64,000 nt of DNA from NCBI GenBank assembly GCA_050942925.1, contig JBMNOF010000003.1, positions 1-64,000 of the forward strand, in the 5' to 3' direction. Within the stretch, counting starts at the first letter, position 1, and each line of letters begins with the position of its first letter. The translations under genes and the position numbers were made by a program. Origin of the DNA: Spyradocola sp050942925 (lineage in GTDB: Bacteria; Bacillota; Clostridia; Christensenellales; UBA1750). The notes beneath the pieces were generated by a model. It did not search any database. It worked only from the letters and a program-made list of their open reading frames with translations, and was not told where the DNA came from. Below are positions 31,732 through 40,800 of the stretch, piece by piece.

Positions 31732-34683
31732 CTAAATGCGCAGGATGTGCCGGCCGCTGCGAGGCACGGCAAAGGGATAGGAGCTGTCCACGTCCAACGC
31801 GACGACGCGGCTCCGGTTGTAGTCGTAATAGCTGCTCTCCAGGAGCACGTCGCGCACGGCCAGGATGTGCGGCACGCGGCGCAGCGCCGCGTAGAGGTCC
31901 GTAAGGCCCGGCAGCACGCCGATGGGGTTGCCAGCCTTGGCGCGGAAGGGATCGAGAAGCTCCTCCAGGCAGGCCTGCGCGGCGCGCTCGGCCGCGACGG
32001 CGTTGTCCGGGGAATCGACCTCGACCGAGGCGGTGACGTTGATGGTCATCACCATGGCGGGCAGGACATGCAGTCCCTCCCGCGCAAGCCGGCTGTCGCA
32101 AAGCCCGCGCAGGTAGCGCTCCACCTGCTCGCACACGGCGATGGTGTGCGCCTCGCTGTCGTAGTCGCCGGTCAGCAGCACCACCGTCACGTGCCCGGGG
32201 TGGTGCGCGCCGGTCTCGTCCGTGTTGGGGAAGCAGCGCACGGCCCGGACCTCGGAAAACTCCTCCAGGACCAAGGCCTCAAAGTCCGCCCGGGTGACGG
32301 CGCGCCCCCTGTGGCGCAGGCGCTTTGGGCCCAGGCGCTCGACCAGCTCCACGCTCTGCATGTCGTTTCCGCCGCAGATGGGCAGGAAGTTGTACGCCCG
32401 CGTGATGCCGGCAGCGGTCGTCGTGATGCCGGTGATCTGGTCCGCATCGATGTTGCCGCGGCTGCCGCCGCCAAAGGAGTAGCGCACGCGGATGTTGTCC
32501 TCGCCCGCGGGCGGGATGGCGCCGTGCACGCCGTCGCCAAAGTCGATGCGCGACTCCTCCGCGTCCAGCTCATAGACGCGGTCCTGCGGGCCGCACAGCG
32601 CCAGGGACTCCGTCCGCTCCCACCGCACGAACAGGCGGTTGAGCCGGCCATCGCCCGTGTACTCGGCCTGCACGCGGTCCGGCGCCTCGCGGCGCAGGGC
32701 CTCCGCCTCGCGCTCGCTGCGCGCGGGCAGCTCATCCACCCAGACCTCGGCCTCGAGTACCGGCCCCTCGTCCAGGCGCAGGCGCTTGCCCGATTCATGG
32801 ATTTCGGTGGAAAAGGTTTCCTCCGGCGCGCGCTCGCGCTGGGTGACGTGCGCGCAGTTGGGCACGATGCGGCGGATGCGCGGGCAGTCGGGCTGCGGCC
32901 GCCCCGTGCGGTCCACGATGCGCACAAAGTACCCCGAGAGGCCAAAGACCTCCGTTCGGGCCAAGAGCTTGGGAAGATAGCAGTGGAGCACGCCGCTGTG
33001 CGTGCAGTCCTCCATGTCGTCCCGGAAGGGGACGTCCTCAAACTCGCGGCCGAGGAACGCCTCCACACCGATGCGGCGCAGGCCCTTTGCCCGCCCCTGC
33101 ATCTCAAAATAGAAGGGCACGGGAAAGCCCGCCGGCGGGGCGTCAAAGCAGAGATAGAGCGCGGGGCGCGCATCCGGAAGGGGGGCGTAGAGCGTGGCGC
33201 CCGCCTCTCCCTGGCCCGACGCAAAGGCGGTGCGGGCCAAATTGTTTTCCGCGACGAGCGCCTGGACGGGCCGGGGCGCGCGATAGCGGAAGGAGAAGCG
33301 GATGCCCGTGACAAACGGCAGCAGCCTTGTGGCATAGAGCTGAAACGCATTCTCGATCCGGGTGGCGCGCGCGCGGACCCACAGCCGCTCCACCGCCCCG
33401 ACGGTCGTGCTCTGCATGTCCTCGGGAAGGGTGAAGGTCACGCGCTTGGTGCCCTCCGCCTCCTCCCCAAAGGGATTGGCGTCGCCGGCCACGGAAAGGT
33501 GCGTCCAGCCCAGGCCGTTCCAATACTCCCAGGTGACGTCGGCAACGTAGCGCCGGGGCGGCTCCGGGGGATTGGGCTCCTTTTCGATGACCATCTTGTC
33601 CCGGAACTCGTAGCGCGCCTGCTCCTGCTCGGACTTATGGACCAGGGTGTGCATGTCCAGCGCCAGCGTGATGTCCGCGCCGCGCTTGCAAAGCACCTCG
33701 TCCGCGGCCACGTAGAACGCGTCATAGGGCATCATGTCGTCCGTAAAGCAGTAGCCGCCGCGCTCGGCGTCCAGGCGGACGTCGTTGGCATAGGCCTCGC
33801 TGCAGGGAATGCTCTCCCCTTCGGCGTACGCGCTCTGCACGCGCAGGGACCGGACGGTGATGCGCGTGCCCTCCTTGGTGCGGCGCATGGTGCAGCGGAC
33901 GCACGGGCCGCCTTGGAGCTCCTCGCCCTCCTCCTCCGCGCAGGGCAGGAGCTCCAGGGCGCTGCGCTTTTCCAACACGATGCAGTCGCCGTCGGTGGAA
34001 ACGCCGTCAAAGGCGTGCCACCCGTCCTGTGCGCGGTACTCCCACGTTGCAAACGCCGGATCACTCAGGCGCTGGGCCGTCTGCTGGGCCAAATACTCCG
34101 CGCTGTCGCCCACCTGCACGCGGATGGACCCCGGCCGGGACAGGCGGAGCACCTCGTCCTGCCGGAGGAAGAAGACGTGGCGCTGGCGGTTCTGCTCCTC
34201 CGGAACGGAAAACAGGTCGAAGGCCTCCTGTCCCTGCTCGCGCACGGCGACGGCGTCCTGAACGGGGTCCACGGTGACCATGCCGGTGATGCGCGCGGGC
34301 GTGGCAAAAATCGTCTCGTCCGTCAGATAGTTGATTCGCTCGCCGTCCTCGCCGTCGTGAAAGAGAGGGGTATCCTTGGGCAGCTCCACCGACTCTTCGG
34401 TTCCCGGCGCGATGTCCACGGCGATGTAGCCGGTGGCCGGGGTGACGGGCTTTTGCCGGACGGAGAGCAGGTTGAGGAACTCGATGTAGTCCTTGTGGAG
34501 CACGCGGTTATAGCGGTCCACGGTCTGGCTGAAGAGATGGGAAAAGATGGCGGCCAGGGCGCCGCCGGCGTCCCTGTCCTCGGGGTCGTTCTTCCACTCG
34601 GGCGTATAGCTACGCGCGCGGCGGCGGATCTCCTCCAGGAGCGCCTGCTCGTCGCGAGGGTCGAGGATGGGCGTCTTTTTCAT
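31732..34683 (-). CDS. Large baseplate wedge protein (Afp11/gp6-like)
   Basis: A 983-residue protein. The N-terminus (LDPRDEQALLEEIRRRARSY, TPEWKNDPEDRDAGGALAAI) and the central DFEALVLEEFSEVRAVRCFP with EVDSPDNAVAAERA near the C-terminus match the putative baseplate assembly family (TIGR02243). A beta-rich middle contains INYGDGV-type sequence as IDFGDGVHGAIPPAGEDNIR. This is the main baseplate wedge subunit. Its ATG overlaps the TGA of gp25 (ATGA). Confidence 0.88.
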   Translation of the reverse strand: MKKTPILDPRDEQALLEEIRRRARSYTPEWKNDPEDRDAGGALAAIFSHLFSQTVDRYNRVLHKDYIEFLNLLSVRQKPVTPATGYIAVDIAPGTEESVELPKDTPLFHDGEDGERINYLTDETIFATPARITGMVTVDPVQDAVAVREQGQEAFDLFSVPEEQNRQRHVFFLRQDEVLRLSRPGSIRVQVGDSAEYLAQQTAQRLSDPAFATWEYRAQDGWHAFDGVSTDGDCIVLEKRSALELLPCAEEEGEELQGGPCVRCTMRRTKEGTRITVRSLRVQSAYAEGESIPCSEAYANDVRLDAERGGYCFTDDMMPYDAFYVAADEVLCKRGADITLALDMHTLVHKSEQEQARYEFRDKMVIEKEPNPPEPPRRYVADVTWEYWNGLGWTHLSVAGDANPFGEEAEGTKRVTFTLPEDMQSTTVGAVERLWVRARATRIENAFQLYATRLLPFVTGIRFSFRYRAPRPVQALVAENNLARTAFASGQGEAGATLYAPLPDARPALYLCFDAPPAGFPVPFYFEMQGRAKGLRRIGVEAFLGREFEDVPFRDDMEDCTHSGVLHCYLPKLLARTEVFGLSGYFVRIVDRTGRPQPDCPRIRRIVPNCAHVTQRERAPEETFSTEIHESGKRLRLDEGPVLEAEVWVDELPARSEREAEALRREAPDRVQAEYTGDGRLNRLFVRWERTESLALCGPQDRVYELDAEESRIDFGDGVHGAIPPAGEDNIRVRYSFGGGSRGNIDADQITGITTTAAGITRAYNFLPICGGNDMQSVELVERLGPKRLRHRGRAVTRADFEALVLEEFSEVRAVRCFPNTDETGAHHPGHVTVVLLTGDYDSEAHTIAVCEQVERYLRGLCDSRLAREGLHVLPAMVMTINVTASVEVDSPDNAVAAERAAQACLEELLDPFRAKAGNPIGVLPGLTDLYAALRRVPHILAVRDVLLESSYYDYNRSRVVALDVDSSYPFAVPRSGRHILRI

Positions 34684-35099
34684 GCGTCAAATCCCTCCAT
34701 TCCCGTCCCCTCCAGCGTGTAGAAGGGATAGACCACGTTGAACATGTTGTTCGTGGAGCGCACGCGATAGGTGATGGAGACGGTGATGGCCGCGCGCGCG
34801 CCGTCCACCTGCGCCTCGACCTCGATTTGGTCGATGCGCGGCTCCCAGTCCACGAGCGCCTGGCGGATTTCGCTCTCCAGGGCAAACCCCGTTTCCTTGG
34901 TGTTCTCGGCGAACAGGTAGTCCGCAACGTGCGCGCCAAAGTCCGGGCGCATGACGCGCTCCCCGCGGTAGGTGTGCAGGATCAGCTCCACGCTCTGGCG
35001 GATGTCCTCCTCGTGAGAGACCATGGCAATCTTGCCCGTGCCCTCTTCCACGCGGAACGGAAAGCTGAATCCCTTTCCCAGAAACGACTTGCTGTCCAT
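34680..35099 (-). CDS. GPW/gp25 family baseplate protein
   Basis: A 139-residue protein of the gp25 family, the most conserved baseplate component and a sheath-initiating subunit. Diagnostic segments are FLGKGFSFPFRVEEGTGKIA, an EEDIRQSVELIL helix, the GERVMRPDFGAHV motif and ALVDWEPRI. A longer open frame reaches 35177, but the ATG at 35099 gives the conserved N-terminus and has GGAGGGCAAAC upstream. Confidence 0.93.
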   Translation of the reverse strand: MDSKSFLGKGFSFPFRVEEGTGKIAMVSHEEDIRQSVELILHTYRGERVMRPDFGAHVADYLFAENTKETGFALESEIRQALVDWEPRIDQIEVEAQVDGARAAITVSITYRVRSTNNMFNVVYPFYTLEGTGMEGFDA

Positions 35100-35133
35100 G
35101 TTTGCCCTCCTTTGCCCTGTCGCCGCACGTCTT

Positions 35134-35901
35134 CTAGTTGAGCTTGAGCATTGAGCCCTTGACCTGGGTGATGCCACTGGACTCGACGCTCATCTGGCCG
35201 TTTGCCTTGATCTGGCACGTGCCGCTGGCCTCGGCCTTGAGCTGCGCGGTCTTGATGTCCACGCCCGTCTTGCCCTCGACAGTGACCTTTCCCCCGACGC
35301 CGTCGAGCGTAAGGGTTGCATTCTTTCCCGCGGCCAGCGTGATCTTCTTGTCCGCCTGCACGGTCACGGCCCCGGAATTTAGGTCCATGGTGAGGGCGTT
35401 CTTCCCGTCCTTGTCGCTGACGAGGATCTTCTGGTTCTCCCCGTCCAGCGCCATCTTCGCCCCCTTGGCGGTGGTGACGGTGACGCTCTCCTTTCCGCTC
35501 GTCTCGGAAAAGACGACCTCGGTCCCCGACGGCAGGCGGAAGGAAAAGGTCTCGTTCTTTCCGCTCTCGATCTTGTAGGGCGCGACGACGTCCTTGGTCC
35601 AGAGCGAGCCGATCACAAAGGGCCGGTGCACGTCGCCCCCGAGGTAGGAGAGCAGCACCAGGTCCCCGACCTTGGGCATCATGTACAGGCCGTAGTCCTT
35701 GCCCGCCAAGGGCGAGCAGACGTACATCCAGTCCGTTTCGCCGACGTCCGGGTCGTTTGTCACGCGCTTGCACTTGACGCGGTTGAGCTTTTCCGGGTCG
35801 TCGATGTTGGTGACCTTGGCCATATCCACGCCGTAGCGCAGGCCGTTCCCCGCGTTGTCGCGGGAACGCCTGCCCCGCAAAAAGACCCTATCCATACTCA
35901 T
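35134..35901 (-). CDS. gp5/VgrG-like spike protein (baseplate protein V)
   Basis: A 255-residue protein. Residues ~25-105 form the gp5 OB-fold (NRVKCKRV, GETDWMYVCSPLAGKDYGLY, PKVGDLVLLSYLGGDVHRPF). Beyond that, short repeated strands (TVQADKKITLAAGKNATLTL, then GKTGVDIKTAQLKAE) form a beta-helical needle that trimerises as the membrane-piercing spike. It works with the gp27-like hub at 35898-36992; in VgrG the two are one chain, but here they are separate genes with a 4-base ATGA overlap. Confidence 0.92.
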   Translation of the reverse strand: MSMDRVFLRGRRSRDNAGNGLRYGVDMAKVTNIDDPEKLNRVKCKRVTNDPDVGETDWMYVCSPLAGKDYGLYMMPKVGDLVLLSYLGGDVHRPFVIGSLWTKDVVAPYKIESGKNETFSFRLPSGTEVVFSETSGKESVTVTTAKGAKMALDGENQKILVSDKDGKNALTMDLNSGAVTVQADKKITLAAGKNATLTLDGVGGKVTVEGKTGVDIKTAQLKAEASGTCQIKANGQMSVESSGITQVKGSMLKLN

Positions 35902-36992
35902 TTCGGCGTTCTCGCTCCTTTCAGCGTAAACTCGGTGAGGTAGCCCTCTTCGTTAAACGAATGGCGGACCTTAAAGATGAAGTACGTGGAGTCCACGCGC
36001 TCGCCCAGGCCTTCGACCTGCATCCACTTGCCGACCTCGATGTCCGGAAGCCCGATGCACGTGCCGGTGCAGGTGACATAGTGCATGGCGATGCGGTTGA
36101 GCTCCGATTCGGCGATGGCCTTGGCGATGGCCTCGGTCGTGGCCAGGGCGTTCTCAATCTCCTCGACGGGTTTGACCTTCTGGTAGCTGTCTGCGGCGAG
36201 CTTGCCGCTTCCCGCCATGGTCACCTTCGTGGCCTCGCCCTTTACGGCCTCGGTTTCCTCCTTTTTGGCGCCGGTGACGACCACCTTGCTCACCTGGTGG
36301 GAAAGGTCCACCGACTGGGAGAAGCGCATCAGGCTCTTTCCCCAGGCCAGGGTAATGCACTTGTCCGTCTTGGAGAGCACGTCCTCAAAGTGGACCTCTC
36401 CGCAGGAGACGAAGAAGCTGGCATTGGTCAGCCGGGCCACATCGCATAGGAAGGCAAAGTCCGAGGTCTTTTCCTGCCGCAGCGGCGTCTCAAATTTGAG
36501 CAGGTTTCCCACCTTGACGCTCTTTGCCGAGCCGTCCGTCTTGCACTGCTTGAGGATGGACTCCACGACCTCCTTGGTGGACTCGAGGTTCTTGCTCTCA
36601 TCCTCCTGGGCCTTCATGAGCAGGCCCTTGGCGTCGATGCCCGTCACCCGGAGCGTGGGTCCCGCCTCTCCAAAGCTGTAATCGATGTTCAGGCCGTCGA
36701 TCTTTCCGTAGAAGACGCAGGTTGGCGTGCCGTACCCCATGCGCACCTCGATCGTCTGGTTGATCTCCAGGGCGTCCAGGAGCTTTGTGTCCACGCGGGA
36801 CTTCTTCAGGTCATAGATGCCGGTAAACACCAGCTCGCACACGCCTGCCGCCTCGTTTTCCGCCGTGGCGTCCACCACCGCGGAGGCGAGATGGTACGCC
36901 GTCAGGTCAATCTTTTGATTCTTCACATAGACCGCCACCTGCGGCACGCGGAATTCCTTGTACTTTTCCCGCAGCGAATCGTAGCTCGCCAT
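35898..36992 (-). CDS. gp27-like baseplate hub protein (late control D family)
   Basis: A 364-residue protein of the phage late control D/gp27-like family. Beta-rich N-terminal tube-like domain includes YHLASAVVDATAENEAAGVC and IEVRMGYGTPTCVFYGKIDG. A central ESILKQCK helix precedes TSDFAFLCDVARLTNASFFV, and the C-terminal domain holds IGLPDIEVGKWMQVEGLG. It forms the hub between the inner tube and the spike. ATG has AAAGGGGGCGG upstream. Confidence 0.9.
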   Translation of the reverse strand: MASYDSLREKYKEFRVPQVAVYVKNQKIDLTAYHLASAVVDATAENEAAGVCELVFTGIYDLKKSRVDTKLLDALEINQTIEVRMGYGTPTCVFYGKIDGLNIDYSFGEAGPTLRVTGIDAKGLLMKAQEDESKNLESTKEVVESILKQCKTDGSAKSVKVGNLLKFETPLRQEKTSDFAFLCDVARLTNASFFVSCGEVHFEDVLSKTDKCITLAWGKSLMRFSQSVDLSHQVSKVVVTGAKKEETEAVKGEATKVTMAGSGKLAADSYQKVKPVEEIENALATTEAIAKAIAESELNRIAMHYVTCTGTCIGLPDIEVGKWMQVEGLGERVDSTYFIFKVRHSFNEEGYLTEFTLKGARTPK

Positions 36993-37034
36993 GCGTCCGC
37001 CCCCTTTCCTGCCCGTCTTCGCGCTCGACGGTTT

Positions 37035-37748
37035 CTATTCCTCCGTCTCCGGCAGCATCGCCGGGATGCGGATGGTCCTGCCCGATCGCAGGGTTCTGGG
37101 ATTCTCGATCCCGTTCTCCTGCGCGATGAGCCGCCATGCGCCGCAGCTGCCGTACTCCTCGTAGGCGATGGCGCTGAGCAGATCGCGGTCGCGCAAGGCC
37201 TTGTACTTGGTGCGGTCGGGAGAGTTGCGCGGCATTTCCCGAAGCTGTGCGTCGGAGGACTTGCAGGACTGGAAGGTGACCTCCAGCACCGCGCGAACGG
37301 GCACGCCCTCGTAGGTGAACTTGGTAAACCGCTGCGTGACGCTGACGATGACGCCTTCAAACTTCAGGCTGCCCCATTCAAACGTCACGCGGGGCGGGGC
37401 GTGCAAATCCCCGTTGACGGCCATCATGCCGTAGACCTTTTGGGTGTACTTGCGCACGTCCGGCTTCTGGTTTTCCGGCAGAGAGCTTGCAGCCAAGAGC
37501 TTGAGCTGCGTCGTGGTGTCCCCGCCCTCCGGCGCCGCGTAGGTGTCGAAAAACAGGCTCATGGTGAGCGTGTCCGCCGTGCCGTTGACGAACTGCGCAA
37601 TGGGGATGTCCAGGCCCGGCACGGTATGGCTCGCATAGTTGACCGACCGCGAGATGGTGTATTCGTCCGGGTTGAACAGGACGGTCACGCTGTCCCCCGT
37701 TTCGGACTTGAGCTTTGCCTTCTTCAGCGCGAGCGATGTGGCGATCAC
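37035..37748 (-). CDS. CIS tube/LysM protein (Afp7-like)
   Basis: A 237-residue protein. The N-terminal 170 residues are the CIS tube domain: VLFNPDEYTISRSVNYASHT, then QRFTKFTYEGVPVRAVLEVT. A C-terminal LysM module has LLSAIAYEEYGSCGAWRLIA, then NGIENPRTLRSGRTIRIP. In phages and CIS this protein joins the tube to the hub and contacts sheath. Start is GTG after GAGAGGAGGG. Confidence 0.92.
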   Translation of the reverse strand: MIATSLALKKAKLKSETGDSVTVLFNPDEYTISRSVNYASHTVPGLDIPIAQFVNGTADTLTMSLFFDTYAAPEGGDTTTQLKLLAASSLPENQKPDVRKYTQKVYGMMAVNGDLHAPPRVTFEWGSLKFEGVIVSVTQRFTKFTYEGVPVRAVLEVTFQSCKSSDAQLREMPRNSPDRTKYKALRDRDLLSAIAYEEYGSCGAWRLIAQENGIENPRTLRSGRTIRIPAMLPETEE

Positions 37749-37802
37749 GGCGCTCCCTCCTCTCTAGCTGCGTTTCCTGTGCGCCTTGCGGCGCTTTGCC
37801 GC

Positions 37803-40800
37803 CTACATGCCGCGGCGGCGGTATTCCGTTGCGATGCGGTCCTCGAGCTTGCGGTAGACGCGATCCACAATGCGCGTGATCTCCGCCGTGCTCAGCTCCT
37901 GGGTCTGGACCTTTTGCTCCACGCGCTTGCGCGCGCGAATCTCCTGGTTGATGGAAGGCGCTTGCCCAGCGCTTTGGCTGGCCAGGCGGCCCGTCGTCTC
38001 ACCCTGCTCCTTGAGGACCATCTCCGGCGGGCGGTAGCGCGCGGGCGCGCCGAACTTCTGCTGTGCCTTGCGCAGCAGGTCCAGCGCAGCGCGGCTGCTG
38101 TTGCGGTCGGCGCTGCCCGGCTGTTCGCCCCAGCTCAGATTTCCGACGCGCGGCGCGGGGGCGCCATACGCGTTCATGTAGGTCGGCGGAGCAAACATCA
38201 CGATCTCCGCGGGCGAAGTCAGGATCGAAGAGCGGAGACCGCCCTCGCTCTCGCCCGCCATCGCGATGAGCTCCAGCGTGGAGCGCTCGACGCGCTCCTC
38301 CCGGCTGTGCACCAGGAGGGTCATACCCGCTTGGCCCTCGACCGCCGTGCGGAAGGGCTTTCTCCGGCTGTGCATGTCCCGCATCGCCGGGCGAAGGGGC
38401 ACATACCCCGTGGGCTGCCGAAGCTGCCGTTCCCGCCGCTCCACCGCCTCCAGCGCCCGGCTCAGCGTCGTGCGCAGTCCGCTTTCTGCGGTGCGCGGAC
38501 GCCCCATGCCGCGCGAGGCGCCGGCCTCCAAGGCCTGCCGCGCGGGAATCGCGCCTCCCGCCGCTTCGCTGGGCGCTTCCTGCACTAGCGTCAGGTCTGT
38601 GCGGTACATGCTCTGCCGGTACACGTCCCCCTGCCGCACCGATGTAATGGACCAGGGAGAAGATGCACCCGCCGCGCCCGGTTGTCCCGGTCGGCCAGTC
38701 GCGCCGTCTGTTCCCGAGAACCCGTTAGCCCCCGGAAGCCCTGCAGCTCCCGGAGCGCCGGTCCGACCGTTCGCGCCGCGCTCTCCGCGGCGGCCCGCTG
38801 CGCCCATGGCGCCCGGGCGGCCCACTTCCCGCAGGACGCGCGTCCAGTGCTCCAGGACCCGCTCGCTCAGCGTACGCTCCCGCAGCGGGGCATACGCGCT
38901 CGGCACTGAGGCCGTAGGCGCTGCACTCAGCGCGCCTTCGGGGGCCGGTTCGCTGGACCCGTCCTGCACCAGCGTCAGGTCCGTGCGGTAGACGCTCTGC
39001 CGGTACACGTCCCCCTGCCGCACCGACGTAATGGACCAGGGGGAAGACGCACCCGCCGCACCGGCCGCGCCCGGTTGTCCCGGCCGGCCGTTCGCGCCGC
39101 TTGTGCCCGCAGAACCGCTCGTCCCCGGAAGCCCTGCTGCTCTCGGAGCGCCGACCTGGCCGTTTGCGCCGCGCTCTCCGCGGCTGCCCGCTGCGCCCAC
39201 AGCGCCCGGACGGCCCACTTCCCGCAGAACCTTCGTCCAGTGCTCCAGGACGCGCTTGCTCAGCGTTCGTTCCCGAAGCGGGGAATACGTTCTTGGCGCA
39301 GATGTCGCATAGGCTGCAGGCGCTGCACTCAGCGCGCCTTCGGGGGCCGGTTCGCCGGACTCTTCCTGCACCAGCGTCAGGTCCGTGCGGTACATGCTCT
39401 GCCGGTACACGTCTCCCTGCCGCACCGACGCGATAGGTGAAAGCGTAGTCGCACCAGCCGCGCCCGGTTGTCCCGGTCGGCCAGTCGCACCGCTTGTTCC
39501 CGCGGGGCCGCTCGTGCCCGGAAGCCCTGCGGCTCCCGGAGCGCCAGCCCAGCCATTTGCGCCGCGCTCTCCCCGGCGGCCCGATGCGCCCACAGCGCCC
39601 GGGCGGCCCACTTCCCGCAGCACGCGCGTCCAATGCTCTAGGACACGCTCACTCAGCGTTCGCTCTCGAAGCGGGGAATACGCTCTCGGAACAAAAGTCG
39701 CGGGGGCTGCACCCAGCGCGCCTTCGGGTGCCGGTTCACCGAGCGCTTCCTGCACCAGCGACAGGTCTGTGCGGTAGACGCTCTGCCGGTACACGTCCCC
39801 CTGCCGCACTGATGTGATGGACCAGGGGGAAGATGCACCCGCCGCGCCAGCCGCGCCCGGTTGTCCTGGTCGGCCGTTTGCGCCGATTGTTCCCGTGGAA
39901 CCGCTCGTGCCCGAAAGCCCTGCGGCTCCCGGAGCGCCGACCCGGCCGTTTGCGCCGCGCGCTCCCCGGCGACCCGCTGCGCCCACAGCGCCCGGGCGGC
40001 CCACTTCCCGCAGGACGCGTGTCCAGTGCTCCAGGACGCGCTCGCTCAGCGTGCGTTCCCGCAGCGGGGAATACGCTCTCGGCCCTGAGGCCGTAGGCGC
40101 TGCACTCAGCGCGCCTTCGGGTACCGGTTCGCCGGGCGCTTCCTGCACCAGCGTTAGGTCTGTGCGGTAGACGCTCTGCCGGTACACGTCCCCCTGCCGC
40201 ACCGATGTGATGGACCACGGAGAAGATGCACCCGCCGTCCCAGCCGCGCCCGGTTGTCCAGGCCGGCCGATCGCGCCGTTTGTTCCCGCGGAACCGCTCG
40301 TGCCCGGAAGCCCTGCGGCTCCCGGAATGCCGGCCCGGCCGCTTGCGCCGCGCTCTCCCCGGCGGCCCGATGCGCCCACAGCGCCCGGGCGGCCCACTTC
40401 CCGCAGGACGCGCGTCCAGTGCTCCAGCACCCGCTCGCTCAGCGTGCGTTCCCGAATTGGGGCATACGCGCTCGGCGCAGATGCCGCAGGGGCCGCACTC
40501 GTTGCTCCTTCGGTTGCCGATTCGCCGGGCGCTTCCTGCACCAGCGTTAGGTCTGTGCGGTAGACGCTCTGCCGGTACACGTCTCCCTGCCGCACCGATG
40601 TGATGGACCAGGGGGAAGATGCACCCGCCGTCCCAGCCGCGCCCGGTTGTCCCGGCCGGCCGGTTACGCCGCTTGTGCCTGAGAAGCCGTTAGCCCCCGG
40701 AAGCCCTGCCGCTCCCGGAGCGCCGGCCCGGCCGTTTGCGCCGCGCTCTCCGCGGCGGCCCGTTGCGCCCACAGCGCCCGGGCGGCTCACTTCCCGCAGA